In this document: piece by piece, positions 8,862-17,533 of the stretch
Numbering within the stretch: the stretch's first letter is position 1
Layout of the letters: each line of letters begins with the position of its first letter
Assembly: GCF_005404815.1 (NCBI RefSeq)
Contig: NZ_BJDF01000021.1
Location: 1-39,165, forward strand
Source: Companilactobacillus huachuanensis
GTDB lineage: Bacteria > Bacillota > Bacilli > Lactobacillales > Lactobacillaceae
Length of the DNA stretch: 39,165 bases
Direction: 5' to 3'
Made by a program: the position numbers and the translations under genes
The notes under the pieces: generated by a model
Databases searched by the model: none
What the model was told of the DNA's origin: nothing
The model's input: only the letters and a program-made list of their open reading frames with translations

Positions 8862-9485
8862 GTGATTAAAAGCAGCTTAACAAAGGATGATTGGAAGCAT
8901 ATCATGCTACTGTTAAAAAGAAATAATGTTTTTGATTTTTTGAATAAATATATCAGATTCTGTCAATTTTTAAGTATTCAACTCTATATACTCTTCATTG
9001 CAATATTTCTTTTTAACAAGCCTAGCCTTTCAGTTCAATTAAAAGTCATATATATAGTGGAATGTTTAATTTGTATGATTATTTTCCTTTTTATTTCTGA
9101 ATTTATCGGATGGTACATATACATAAATGGAAATGTGTCATTTTTAAGTAAGAACAATCCGGTCATCTTTTTCTTACATGAAATGAATATTGATGCTGCC
9201 AAAAAAATAGAAGGATTTCACTCTTTGACTGATATCAAATTTATTGAAGAAAGATTGTTAAATAATTCAGATTACAATAAATTTGAATATATAGTTGATT
9301 CTAAGCATTTTTTTATTTTAATTCGCCCTATAAGTCGTAGGAATTCTATAACAAAGCAGCATTTTGCAATTATACCTATTAGAAAAAACAAAAATAATCT
9401 AAAGTTATTAGATTCAATTAATTCTATAAATCAATTATTAGGTTATACAATTCCTAATGTTATAAAAGTGAATGATTTGAATTAG
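8862..9485 (+). CDS. Two-span membrane protein, 207 aa, unknown function
   Basis: The GTG start follows AAGGAGG at nine bases. Residues about 1-30 are charged, then two hydrophobic segments lie at about 32-52 (FLSIQLYILFIAIFLF) and 60-85 (VIYIVECLICMIIFLFISEFIGWYIYI). A soluble C-terminal domain of about 120 residues (FEYIVDSKHFFILIRPISRR...) follows. No family is recognised. The gene is more AT-rich than its core neighbours and stands alone. From its stop to 9728 nothing further is seen. Confidence 0.6.
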   Translation: MIKSSLTKDDWKHIMLLLKRNNVFDFLNKYIRFCQFLSIQLYILFIAIFLFNKPSLSVQLKVIYIVECLICMIIFLFISEFIGWYIYINGNVSFLSKNNPVIFFLHEMNIDAAKKIEGFHSLTDIKFIEERLLNNSDYNKFEYIVDSKHFFILIRPISRRNSITKQHFAIIPIRKNKNNLKLLDSINSINQLLGYTIPNVIKVNDLN

Positions 9486-9728
9486 GTAACAGATTTAAAT
9501 TAATGGCACCCCCTTTCTAAGTTATGATTGATTTTAAATTTTGAATCTTCTTTGACTAGTCATAATATCGCTTGTTGTTATTCCAAAGTAAAATACCTCA
9601 CCAATATACTTGATGAAGTATTCATAATTTATATTTTTTTATATTTTATATGCGAATCAATAATAAACGAATAATATAATTATAGAAAATCCAGAATATA
9701 AAACATTTTTCTTCATTTATTTATCTCC

Positions 9729-10397
9729 TTATCTCGCTGAAAATGTTGTAATGTAGGTGTTTTTAACCCACTCATTTGTTGCTACCCGAGAATAAAATTC
9801 ATTATTAATTTCCCTATATTGATCTGTGTACCAAAGCGTCCCATTTGATAATGCTCTATTTGTAATAGGTTTTGGTGTGCCATCGTTACTAAAGCTATAA
9901 AGCCTACAAAAAGTACCATTACTGTTTGTTACGTTTATAACACCTTCTAAATAGAATATTTTGTCAATATCTTTTTGCTTATTTATTTCGCCATTTTGTG
10001 AATTATCTGTTTGAATGTTAGGATTATTAGCTGTTACGATATTATTCAAATCAGTTTGAGTTGAGTTAGTAAACAAGTGTTGATCAGGAGTTGCAGTTTC
10101 TAGGTGAGTTGGGTTGGAATACTTATCGTATTGATGTTCGTTTAAATTTGGCTTATGGATTAAAATACCGTCTTGGTAAATATATCCGCCGTGAAATTGC
10201 TCAATATAGTTTTGAAGTGCCTTTTTTCTATCTTGTTGAAGAAATTCATCAGTAAGTTCTGCAGCATTTACCGTTAAAGGCAATATAGCTGTGTGACTAA
10301 AAGTTGATATTGAGATAATAGAACAAGTGGTGACCATAAGCTTTTTCACTAATTTATTAGAGAACAAGCGACTGGAAAGCTTTCTTTTATTTTTCAT
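9729..10397 (-). CDS. Secreted protein with C-terminal SLAP-type domain, 222 aa
   Basis: The long N-terminus (MKNKRKLSSRLFSNKLVKK) precedes a hydrophobic stretch ending TVNAAELT, a signal peptide with a probable cut after VNA. The middle (about 50-150) is polar, Asn/Gln-rich and unrecognised. The last 55 residues (RLYSFSNDGTPKPITNRALS...FYSRVATNEWV) form one SLAP module, the non-covalent wall-binding unit of lactobacillus S-layer proteins. The same module occurs in five other genes here, so this is probably a small wall-attached protein. Confidence 0.75.
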   Translation of the reverse strand: MKNKRKLSSRLFSNKLVKKLMVTTCSIISISTFSHTAILPLTVNAAELTDEFLQQDRKKALQNYIEQFHGGYIYQDGILIHKPNLNEHQYDKYSNPTHLETATPDQHLFTNSTQTDLNNIVTANNPNIQTDNSQNGEINKQKDIDKIFYLEGVINVTNSNGTFCRLYSFSNDGTPKPITNRALSNGTLWYTDQYREINNEFYSRVATNEWVKNTYITTFSAR

Positions 10398-10825
10398 AAT
10401 GATAATCTCCTTTTTAATTTTGGTTATGTATATTTGCTTTTAGCATATCTAGGAACGAGACAAAACAAGTTTTGTATATTAGGTCTTGTCCTATTGTGAT
10501 TGTACATAAATAAAAAATTTGATGATACGGAAAAAGACCGTTTTTACAGATTTTTCACATCCCTATTAAATGTTCATTTTTAATAGGGATATTTTTATGT
10601 CTTATCGCTTTTACTTAAGAAAATCCATTAATTTTCTGTCAAAATGAATCGTTGTTTTTGTTAGCTAACTGCATTTCCAAATATAGTTATATATTTCATT
10701 GTTTTTAGCTAACATGAATTTTTACGTGATGATATTATGGAACCACACAATAGTGAAAGGAAAGAACATTTTATTCAATCCAGAGTAAGGTTGATTCATA
10801 AGTATCGGTTGAGGAGGAGTTATGT
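10398..10825. other. Gene-free stretch with an orphan hairpin and a repeated palindrome
   Basis: This stretch separates divergent genes. Apart from the terminator-like hairpin at 10559-10597 it holds GTTAGCTAAC (10660-10669) and TTAGCTAA (10705-10712), both after GTTTTT and 45 bases apart, possibly operators of the downstream gene. Nothing else is recognised. Confidence 0.35.
10559..10597 (+). terminator. Orphan terminator-like hairpin
   Basis: ATCCCTATTAAA pairs perfectly with TTTAATAGGGAT around eight bases, followed by ATTTTT on the plus strand. No plus-strand gene precedes it (9729-10397 runs the other way), so it could end an unseen small RNA. Confidence 0.5.
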
Positions 10826-11359
10826 ATGTTTTCTATAAATTTCATTCTAGGATTAGCATTGTATTTTTTGGGGATTGTCCTTTGCCTTATTGGAATTTTC
10901 AAAGTAATAAGAATAAAAAAGGTTTTTCTTAATACGTATAATAAGTCATTATATAAGTTGGAAGTATTGTCATACACTTTAGCACTACAAAAAAAATATC
11001 CAGAAAAACTTTTATATATGGAGCATTTGTATAAAGTTGCTGAAGTATTGAAAGTGTCACTTTATATTGGAATAGGAGTAACATTATCACTTATTTATAT
11101 GGTCCTTGAGTATGATGATTCTACAGGTATACGCTTGATATCAGTTTTTTTTTCAATATTCATTATTATATATATGTATATATGCAAAAAATTGATACAT
11201 ACTAAAAAAGATATGCTGGATTTTTTCTTTATTCAAAATAATGAAAATAATAAGCAAATATTAAATGCAGGGTTGGTTTATGCAGATGATGCACTAAACA
11301 ATTATGGATTCATATATGTGGGAATATTAATTGTCATAGTGGGGTTAAACGTTATATGA
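10826..11359 (+). CDS. Integral membrane protein, 177 aa, unknown function
   Basis: GAGGAGGAG lies just upstream of the ATG. Four hydrophobic segments are visible, at about 4-27 (FILGLALYFLGIVLCLIGIF), 72-93, 97-117 (IFIIIYMYIC) and 160-177 (FIYVGILIVIVGLNVI), with a basic cytoplasmic stretch (RIKKVFLNTYNKSLYKL). No family is recognised. Its stop codon overlaps the ATG at 11356 that would start the broken Tim44-like gene, so the two probably formed an operon. Confidence 0.6.
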   Translation: MFSINFILGLALYFLGIVLCLIGIFKVIRIKKVFLNTYNKSLYKLEVLSYTLALQKKYPEKLLYMEHLYKVAEVLKVSLYIGIGVTLSLIYMVLEYDDSTGIRLISVFFSIFIIIYMYICKKLIHTKKDMLDFFFIQNNENNKQILNAGLVYADDALNNYGFIYVGILIVIVGLNVI

Positions 11360-12308
11360 ATTTTTATATAATGTGATTTGTGTTTTAATGCCAGTCACAT
11401 TTTTTATGACTCTCACAACAACATTTGCTCGAGCTGGCGGGAGTATGGGAGGCAGTTCCACTAGTAGCAGTACCAGTTCAAACGATGATTATGATAATTA
11501 CCGTGGATACCGTAGTTATGGTAGTTATGGTGGCTATGGTAGAAATCGTTTTTCATTGATCGATGTTATTTTTTTAGGTTTTATAGGATTTTCATTTTTA
11601 CATACTTAGCGACATAATCGTCGAGAAAATTATAAAATTCCTGAAACATATGATGTACTTACTCCAGAATTGAATGCTCATTTTGAACCTTTTTTCTATA
11701 AGGTAGAGGATGCCTGGACTAAAAACGATTTGGAAACTTTAAAGACACTGATGTCACCATACTATTACACGAAACAAAAGAGAATTATCAATGGATATAT
11801 TCGTGGTCATAAAGTAGATCAACTTGATGGTTTGGTAATAATTGATTTGGAACAAGTCATTACACAATCAGATGAAAAAGTTCAGGTCATTGTGACTGCC
11901 CAAGCACGGGACTATTTTCAATATGATAATAAACCTGATAGTTATAATCAGCAGATTCAAGAAGATACCAATATCGAACGTTTTAAAGAAATTTGGACAT
12001 TGAATTGGAAAGATGAAACTAATCTGCAACTTTGCAATATTAAAACAATTGGTTGATTTAATAGAATAGGAATTTTATTAGTAATTATTGCTATTCCGTT
12101 GTTGATTGGAGTAGCCGCCGATGTTTTGATGATGCTTTTTTCTTGGCTTATTCTGGATACAAAGTTGATAATTCAAAATTCTTTGATAAAAACTTTAGAT
12201 CCAGAAAATCATAATAAGCTATCAGAATTTGTAAACGCTAATCAACCTTCAGACATTAAAAAGAGACCAGCAAATTTTGCTAGTCTCTTTTTAATGTCTG
12301 AAGGTTGA
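11356..12308 (+). pseudogene. Broken Tim44-like membrane protein gene
   Basis: One reading frame carries a secretion signal (PVTFFMTLTTTFARAGG), a Gly/Ser/Tyr linker (GYRSYGSYGGYG), a membrane segment and a Tim44-like domain (LNAHFEPFFYKVEDAWTKND...QVIVTAQARDYF...EIWTLNW), then another membrane span. The frame is cut by TAG at 11607-11609 and TGA at 12054-12056, with sensible protein sequence continuing in frame after each. At the 5' end the natural ATG (11356) is one base out of frame with the signal peptide. The last codons run into a transcription terminator. I see three lesions, so this looks like a decayed gene rather than three small ones; a natural end at the TGA cannot be excluded. 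Confidence 0.7.
12243..12307. terminator. Long near-perfect palindromic terminator
   Basis: Two 25-base arms pair perfectly (CAACCTTCAGACATT... with ...AATGTCTGAAGGTTG) and continue after one mismatch with AGCAAA/TTTGCT. A and T runs sit within the arms. It lies between the convergent pseudogene and TetR gene and can serve both. Confidence 0.75.
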
Positions 12309-12337
12309 AAGGTGAAAAAGTGATATAACCGTTGTTG

Positions 12338-12913
12338 TTACAATCCACCATGTAACAGCGTAGTTAGGTATTGATCGGCCTGATCCTTACTAATATCAGG
12401 TTGCTCAAACAGGCACCATTCCAACATGACCACAATCAAATCACTATAGAACCGAGCCAACAGTTTTGTAGGTATACGTTCAGAAGTGCTAGGCAAACAA
12501 TTTTCCACAATGATTTTATTAGCTTCATGTTTCAAATAATGTGCAGTATTATGCCATAAATGTGAATCAGCGCCGTTGTTATGCTTAATGTTCTCCAATA
12601 GTGGAATATGTTCGTGGAAGAAATCCAACAGCAAATTAAAAGTCTGAATCAAGCCATCTTCATTTTTTGCGACATTGGGAAGTTGTTGTAAAATATCATG
12701 ACCAATATATGACCAGAGATATTCCAGTAAATCCAATTTGTCATCAAAATAATTATAAAAAGTTGCACGTGGGTATTCACTTTTTTGGCAAATATCGTTA
12801 ACAGTTATTTTATCAAATTCCTGCTCAGCTAAGGATTCAAACATAGCAGTCCGAAAGGCTTTAAGCGTACGCTTTGCCCCAAGAGTCAGGTGGTTGTTAG
12901 TATCAATTTTCAT
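12338..12913 (-). CDS. TetR/AcrR family transcriptional regulator, 191 aa
   Basis: The helix-turn-helix lies at about residues 25-60 (ITVNDICQKSEYPRATFYNYFDDKLDLLEYLW), the TetR signature. The C-terminal domain (about 70-191) would bind the inducer. The start MKIDTNNH is preferred because GGGGAGAAAC precedes it; a longer open frame runs through the palindrome at 12951-13045 and adds no domain. The divergent neighbour is an MMPL exporter, so the regulator probably represses that gene and perhaps itself. Confidence 0.88.
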   Translation of the reverse strand: MKIDTNNHLTLGAKRTLKAFRTAMFESLAEQEFDKITVNDICQKSEYPRATFYNYFDDKLDLLEYLWSYIGHDILQQLPNVAKNEDGLIQTFNLLLDFFHEHIPLLENIKHNNGADSHLWHNTAHYLKHEANKIIVENCLPSTSERIPTKLLARFYSDLIVVMLEWCLFEQPDISKDQADQYLTTLLHGGL

Positions 12914-12950
12914 TATTTGTTTCTCCCCAAAAGAATCATGTCTATTAAAT

Positions 12951-13045
12951 GAGTCGGAGGTCGTCAGGGAAGTACTTGAGACAGCAGAGACCTTGATTCG
13001 CACCGGTCACTGAGCAGGCTCAAGTACTTCCCTGACGACCGGAGA
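12951..13045. repeat. Structured repeat copy E2 (reduced, outer stem only)
   Basis: A perfect 22-bp stem (12959-12980 with 13019-13040; GGTCGTCAGGG...CCCTGACGACC) encloses 38 bases with a remnant of arm 1 (GAGACC...ACCGGTC). Arms 2 and 3 are missing. It lies between the TetR start and the MMPL promoter. Confidence 0.7.
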
Positions 13046-13146
13046 CAGAAACCTTATCCTTATTCTAGCATAGTGTAACCGTTTTACTGATACTGTATTG
13101 TGTCTATATTTTTTCAAAATAGTAAAAGTGTCTAAATATAGGCTAA

Positions 13147-13170
13147 TATACAAAAATTGTCTCTTGTATA
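13147..13170. promoter_or_regulatory. Candidate TetR operator
   Basis: TATACAA-N10-TTGTATA is an inverted repeat of operator size in the divergent TetR/MMPL intergenic region. A candidate MMPL promoter, TTGTCA-16-TATTTA, lies just downstream. Assignment is by position only. Confidence 0.4.
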
Positions 13171-13249
13171 AATACTCTAATGATTTTATGATTGTCACAG
13201 TATTTTCAGAAAGTATTTATGTGATATTCATGTAAGGAGAAATAGGGCT

Positions 13250-16200
13250 ATGCAAAAGAAGTTAAGTCGCTATATTATAGCGTTGGTCGGCTGGATCATT
13301 GTGGTGGTCATTGCACTTGTGGCAATGCCAAATGTTTCACAGCTGGTTAGGAATAAGGGAAACTTCACTTTACCTAGTTATGCCGAAAGTCAGAAGGCTT
13401 CCAATATTGAAAAAAAGGCCAATGGTAATAAGTCTGTTCGGACGTATACGGTCGTTTTTAAAAATAATAGTGGTAGTAAGCTTTCGTCGTCACAGTCGGA
13501 TAATATCAATGACAAATTAAATGAATTGAGTAATAAGAAATTGCTCAAGATCACGAATGTCATGGGTCCAAGCGATAACGCTGAAACTAAAAAGCAATTG
13601 ATTGCTAAAGATAAGACGACACAATTGGCTCAAGTAACTGTTAAGAAGAACAATTACATTGGCCAGCAAGTCAAAGATTTACAGCAACAATTGAATGTTT
13701 CGGGCGTGCATACTTATGTAACTGGTGTCGATGCGTTGAATGATGCCTTTTCAACTGTAACTGAAAAGGGGATTCAAAAGACTGAAGTTATTGCGGTGAT
13801 ATTCATCTTTATCGTTTTGATATTGGTCTTCCGTTCTCCAGTTGTGCCACTGATTTCCTTACTGAACGTTGGGGTAGCGTTTGTTACTTCATTGAGTATC
13901 GTTATGAATCTTGCACAAAAAGTTAACTTTCCAATTTCCAACTTTACCCAAGTTTTCTTGGTCGTGGTTTTATTTGGGATTGGGACTGACTACAATATTT
14001 TGCTTTATAATTACTTCAAAGGAGCGTTGGCTCGGGGACTATCGGCTAAAGAGGCTTCACATGATGCCCAGATTCACGGTGGTCGAACGATTCTTTACAG
14101 TGGATTATCAGTTTTCATCGGCTTTTCAGTTCTAGCATTAGCCAAATTCTCGTTCTATCAAAGTGCCGTTGGTGTTGCCATTGGTATTTTGGTTCTACTA
14201 GCAGTTTTGTTAACGCTCAATATGTTCTTCATGCAGACGTTAGGTGCAAAAATGTTTTGGCCTAGCAAGGTCAGTGCGGAAGGTGGTAAAAGTCGAATTT
14301 GGTATGGCCTATCTAGATCAGCTTTAGCATACCCAGTCGTTATGCTAGGAATTATTGCAATTTTTGCAGCGCCATTTTTCATCAATCAAGATTCAACTTT
14401 GAATTTCAATAATGCTGATGAAGTTCCAGATAGTTATCAAGCTAAGGCCGGTTATCAAATTATTCAAAAACACTTTAGTAAAGGTATGTCAGCTCCAGCT
14501 ACAGTTGAAATCGAAAGTAATTCGAAGATGACGACTCAGGCCAAATTGGCAGCCATTGATGATTTGACAACTTATTTACAAAAAGAACCTGGTGTTAAGA
14601 CCGTCACTTCTGCAACTGAACCTGGTGGCAATAAGATTCAGAGTATGTATCTCAAGAATCAATTAGTAAGTATTACCAATGGTTTGACGACTTCAACCAA
14701 AGGGCTCGAACAAATTAAATCTGGTTTGAATTCGGCTAGTTCGCAATTGCAGAGTTCAAACATTAGTGGTAGCACTGCTCAAGTTCAACAACTTGCTGAC
14801 GGAACTAGTCAATTACAAAGTGGTGCGCAACAATTATCCAGTGGAATCAATGAATATACTGCTGGCGTTTCAAGTATTAATAGTGGCGTGCAGAGTGCTA
14901 ATAGTCAGTTACCTGCTTTGACAAGTGGTGTTTCTACATTAAATAGTAGTTCGACACAACTTGCTTCCGGAATGTCACAGCTACAATCACAGGTTAGCGC
15001 TTTGTCAGGTCAAGCTACACAATTATTAACATTGATGCAAGCTTCTGGACAAGATAGTACGGCAGCGGCTGGTGAAATTTCACAATTACAAAGTTCAATT
15101 AGTCAATTGAGTGCTGGCTCAACAGCTCTTTCATCCGGAATTTCTCAATTATCTGGTTCAATGCCTGGTTTAACTTCAGGAATGTCAACTTTAGCCAGTG
15201 GTACCAATACTTTGAATTCAAGTAGTTCAACATTAACTTCTGGTGGACAAAGTGTTGCTAGTGGGGCAACGACGGTCAACAGTGGTGTTCAGCAAATGAA
15301 TACTCAGTTGAAACAAATGTCAGCTCAAGTTACACAACTAGAATCTGGATTAACTTCAGCAAATGATGGCTTAGATACTTTGGCAAAGGGTAACACGACG
15401 ATGAAGACCTACTTGGACGGATTGCGGACATCGTATGTTGGCGACACATTCTATTTACCAAAAGATACGATTAAGAGTAAAGCCTTCAAGCCAGCACTTG
15501 ATGCTTATATGAATGATGATCGAAAGATTGCTTCATTAACGATTGTCTTCAAGGGTGATCCTAATAGTGACACAACATCTAAGGAATTAAAGACGATTCA
15601 ATCTGATATGAAAGCCAAATTAAAGCATGGTCCACTCAAGAATGCAAAGGTAGCAGTTGGTGGACAAACTTCTCAGAATAACGATTTGAGAACATTAGCC
15701 AATGGTGACTTTGGTCGGACCGCAACAATTATGACCATTGGTATCGGTATTGCTTTAATTGTGGTAACGGAATCAATTTTACAACCGATGACAATTATTG
15801 GAACGTTGTTGTTGGCATATGAAGTTTCAATGGGATTAACACGACTCTTCTCGAAATTTGTACTTGGAATTAATATGTTGAGTTGGAATACACCATTCTT
15901 TACCTTCATTATGTTAATGGCATTAGGCGTTGACTATAGCATCTTCTTGATGATCCGATTTAAAGATGAACCAATGCCGGATTTGAAAGATCGGATGTTA
16001 AATGCAGCAACGTCAATCGGAACAGTTGTTATTTCAGCGGCAATTATTTTAAGTGGTACGTTTGCGGCGTTAATGCCATCTGGTGTTACAACGTTGATTC
16101 AAGTAGCACTAGGCGTTATCTTTGGTTTGATAATCTTAGTTATTATCTTGCCATTGACCTTGTCAGCCTTGATTAGTTTGACTACTTGGCATGATAAGCG

Positions 16201-16264
16201 AATGTTTAAGGTTAAGAAACCTAAAGAAAATAAGGAAGCAGCTGCGGTTGATTCTAAAGAATAA
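13250..16264 (+). CDS. MMPL-family (RND superfamily) exporter, 1004 aa
   Basis: The protein starts with one membrane span (IIALVGWIIVVVIALVAMP) and an extracellular loop, then five spans (about 170-370) with the MMPL motif GIGTDYNILLYNYFKGA. A very long second loop (about 480-720) is built of Ser/Gly/Gln-rich heptads (LSSGINEYTAGVSSINSG), a predicted extracellular coiled coil like that of YhgE/Pip proteins. A second bundle has the matching ALGVDYSIFLMIRFKDE. Such proton-driven pumps move lipids, peptides or drugs; the substrate here is unknown. AAGGAG precedes the ATG. The divergent TetR gene is probably its repressor. Confidence 0.9.
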   Translation: MQKKLSRYIIALVGWIIVVVIALVAMPNVSQLVRNKGNFTLPSYAESQKASNIEKKANGNKSVRTYTVVFKNNSGSKLSSSQSDNINDKLNELSNKKLLKITNVMGPSDNAETKKQLIAKDKTTQLAQVTVKKNNYIGQQVKDLQQQLNVSGVHTYVTGVDALNDAFSTVTEKGIQKTEVIAVIFIFIVLILVFRSPVVPLISLLNVGVAFVTSLSIVMNLAQKVNFPISNFTQVFLVVVLFGIGTDYNILLYNYFKGALARGLSAKEASHDAQIHGGRTILYSGLSVFIGFSVLALAKFSFYQSAVGVAIGILVLLAVLLTLNMFFMQTLGAKMFWPSKVSAEGGKSRIWYGLSRSALAYPVVMLGIIAIFAAPFFINQDSTLNFNNADEVPDSYQAKAGYQIIQKHFSKGMSAPATVEIESNSKMTTQAKLAAIDDLTTYLQKEPGVKTVTSATEPGGNKIQSMYLKNQLVSITNGLTTSTKGLEQIKSGLNSASSQLQSSNISGSTAQVQQLADGTSQLQSGAQQLSSGINEYTAGVSSINSGVQSANSQLPALTSGVSTLNSSSTQLASGMSQLQSQVSALSGQATQLLTLMQASGQDSTAAAGEISQLQSSISQLSAGSTALSSGISQLSGSMPGLTSGMSTLASGTNTLNSSSSTLTSGGQSVASGATTVNSGVQQMNTQLKQMSAQVTQLESGLTSANDGLDTLAKGNTTMKTYLDGLRTSYVGDTFYLPKDTIKSKAFKPALDAYMNDDRKIASLTIVFKGDPNSDTTSKELKTIQSDMKAKLKHGPLKNAKVAVGGQTSQNNDLRTLANGDFGRTATIMTIGIGIALIVVTESILQPMTIIGTLLLAYEVSMGLTRLFSKFVLGINMLSWNTPFFTFIMLMALGVDYSIFLMIRFKDEPMPDLKDRMLNAATSIGTVVISAAIILSGTFAALMPSGVTTLIQVALGVIFGLIILVIILPLTLSALISLTTWHDKRMFKVKKPKENKEAAAVDSKE

Positions 16265-16265
16265 A

Positions 16266-16309
16266 ATAATAGCTTGTTTCATCTTATTGGGATGAAGCAA
16301 GCTATTTTT
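16266..16309 (+). terminator. Terminator of the MMPL gene
   Basis: AATAGCTTG...TTCATC pairs with GATGAA...CAAGCTATT, followed by TTTTTG. It starts just past the stop codon and lies before repeat E3. Confidence 0.85.
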
Positions 16310-16322
16310 GGTGTTGGGGTAT

Positions 16323-16506
16323 GCCGCCTCTGGCTGACGGGGAAAAACAGTTCTGCTATGGGGACCGGTACGAGCCAAAGAGCGGTCTCGAACCTCGATT
16401 TTGAACTTCGCAAAGTACACGAATTTCAAAAATCGTCCCGTGGTGTAATGGCTAAAGCCATAACGCCACCTTCATTGTAGACTGTTTTTCCCCGTCGGCC
16501 GGAGGC
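16323..16506 (+). repeat. Structured repeat copy E3
   Basis: The outer stem (16323-16351 with 16481-16506; CTGACGGGGAAAAACAGT with ACTGTTTTTCCCCGTCGG) has a sequence different from E4. Inside are arm 1 (GGTACGAGCC...GGTCTCGAACC), arm 2 (TTTTGAACTTCG...CGAATTTCAAAA) and arm 3 (GTGGTGTAATGGC-TAAA-GCCATAACGCCAC). Confidence 0.85.
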
Positions 16507-16738
16507 TAGTTTTTGGATATGATGTTTTATTATTATGAAATCTTGGCATTTATCGTTTGAAATGGGCTTTTAGTTATTTCCTATAATAATGAAATATATC
16601 GACAATATTTTATTGCTAGAATATTTGGTAACCATCATACTATGGATGCAACTTGTCGATGGTGGTAGCTGACTCTGAGTAAAGCGAGGTGAAAACTATG
16701 GAAACATAGTGAATAACTTTTATGAAAGAGATTAGCTG

Positions 16739-16873
16739 TTGTATTATTTAATAGCGCTCATAGTTTTGCTAGGTGTTATGAGAACAGTCGTTAAACAGTC
16801 CAATGGGCTGTTGTCTGATCTGACACACCTAGTCAGGGCATGGAAAAGATTTAAAAAGACGCTAAAAAAATAA
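16739..16873 (+). CDS. 44-aa membrane peptide, candidate type I toxin, copy 1
   Basis: The TTG start follows AAAGAG at about nine bases. Residues 2-14 (YYLIALIVLLGVM) form a short membrane segment; the rest is amphipathic and strongly basic (RAWKRFKKTLKK). This architecture is typical of type I toxins, though the sequence does not match Fst/Lpt, TxpA or Hol-Tox as I know them. Against copy 2, ten codons differ and nine differences are silent (Val32 to Ala is the tenth), so the peptide is under selection. A bidirectional terminator and an antisense promoter lie just downstream. Upstream are a three-codon frame (ATG GAA ACA TAG after GAGGTG) and a nine-codon frame overlapping the start. No longer ORF covers it. 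Confidence 0.7.
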   Translation: MYYLIALIVLLGVMRTVVKQSNGLLSDLTHLVRAWKRFKKTLKK

Positions 16874-16987
16874 GCCATCAAAGACTTTGACAGGTCGTTG
16901 GCTTATCTTTTAGTCGATTAACTGGCTACCACTTTCGTGGAGTTGTGGCGGCGGGCCTTCTGTGGTGGTCAGTCGCCTTTTTAGTAC
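16870..16987 (-). ncRNA. Candidate antisense RNA of toxin copy 1
   Basis: On the minus strand TTGCTG (17022-17017), 17 bases and an extended -10 TGATACAAT (17002-16994) form a promoter. A transcript from about 16987 would pass a hairpin, then end at the stem AAGCCAAC...GATGGCTT followed by seven T, overlapping the toxin stop codon. The same stem ends the toxin mRNA on the plus strand (...TGGCTTATCTTTT). Convergent RNAs sharing a bidirectional terminator are the par/Fst layout. Confidence 0.55.
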
Positions 16988-17105
16988 AGTGATATTGTAT
17001 CAGGTTAGTTTGATAACAGCAATAAAATAGAAGCATATTTTGGTAGTGAATCGAGGTGAAAACTATGGAAGCATAGTGAATAACTTTTATGAAAGGAATT
17101 AGCTG

Positions 17106-17240
17106 TTGTACTATTTGATAGCGCTCATAGTTTTGCTAGGTGTTATGAGAACGGTCGTTAAGCAGTCCAATGGATTGTTGTCTGATCTCACACATTTAGC
17201 CAGGGCATGGAAAAGATTTAAAAAGACGCTAAAAAAATAA
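17106..17240 (+). CDS. 44-aa membrane peptide, candidate type I toxin, copy 2
   Basis: This is the paralogue of the peptide at 16739, with 43 of 44 residues identical. The ribosome binding site is better (AAAGGA, eight bases before TTG). The leader again has ATG GAA GCA TAG after GAGGTG and an overlapping nine-codon frame. Residues 2-14 span the membrane and the C-terminus is basic. The preserved amino-acid sequence despite nine silent changes argues that both copies are functional. Confidence 0.7.
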   Translation: MYYLIALIVLLGVMRTVVKQSNGLLSDLTHLARAWKRFKKTLKK

Positions 17241-17354
17241 GCCATCCTTGACCTGACCGTCGATTGGCTTATCTTTTAGTTGATTAACTGGCTACCACTT
17301 TCGTGGAGTCGTGGCGGCAGGCCTTCTGTAGTGGTCTGCCGTCTTTTTTAGTAC
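17237..17354 (-). ncRNA. Candidate antisense RNA of toxin copy 2
   Basis: The reverse promoter is conserved: TTGCTG (17389-17384), 17 bases, TGATACAAT (17369-17361). The hairpin near its 5' end has changed from copy 1 but pairs better (GGCGGCAGGCC with GGTCTGCCGTC). The shared terminator overlaps the toxin stop. Confidence 0.55.
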
Positions 17355-17533
17355 AGTGATATTGTATCAGGTTGGTTTGATAACAGCAATAAAATAGAAA
17401 AGTTATTTCGATATTAGTAAAATTGAATTGTCGTCTAACACAATATGTTTCAGCTGGAACTGGACACTAATCATGGCAGTGATTTCACAAAGTATGTTAA
17501 CCTAGAATAAGAAATTTTCATGAGAGGGGTTTT

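Larger units (their letters stand above)
16685..17399 (+). repeat. Tandem duplication, two 348-bp units
   Basis: Units 16685-17032 and 17052-17399 are direct repeats offset by 367 bases with scattered substitutions. Each contains one 44-codon gene, a bidirectional terminator, a second hairpin and a reverse promoter. Differences within the gene are almost all silent. Confidence 0.9.

Noticed and set aside
13007-13198. 63-codon minus-strand frame between TetR and MMPL
   Set aside because: It has no ribosome binding site and ends inside the palindrome of repeat E2; it covers the promoter region.
16870-16990. Known Fst/Lpt toxin
   Set aside because: The layout fits, but the peptide lacks the Fst/Lpt length and the Pro and W-x-x-R pattern, so no family name was given.
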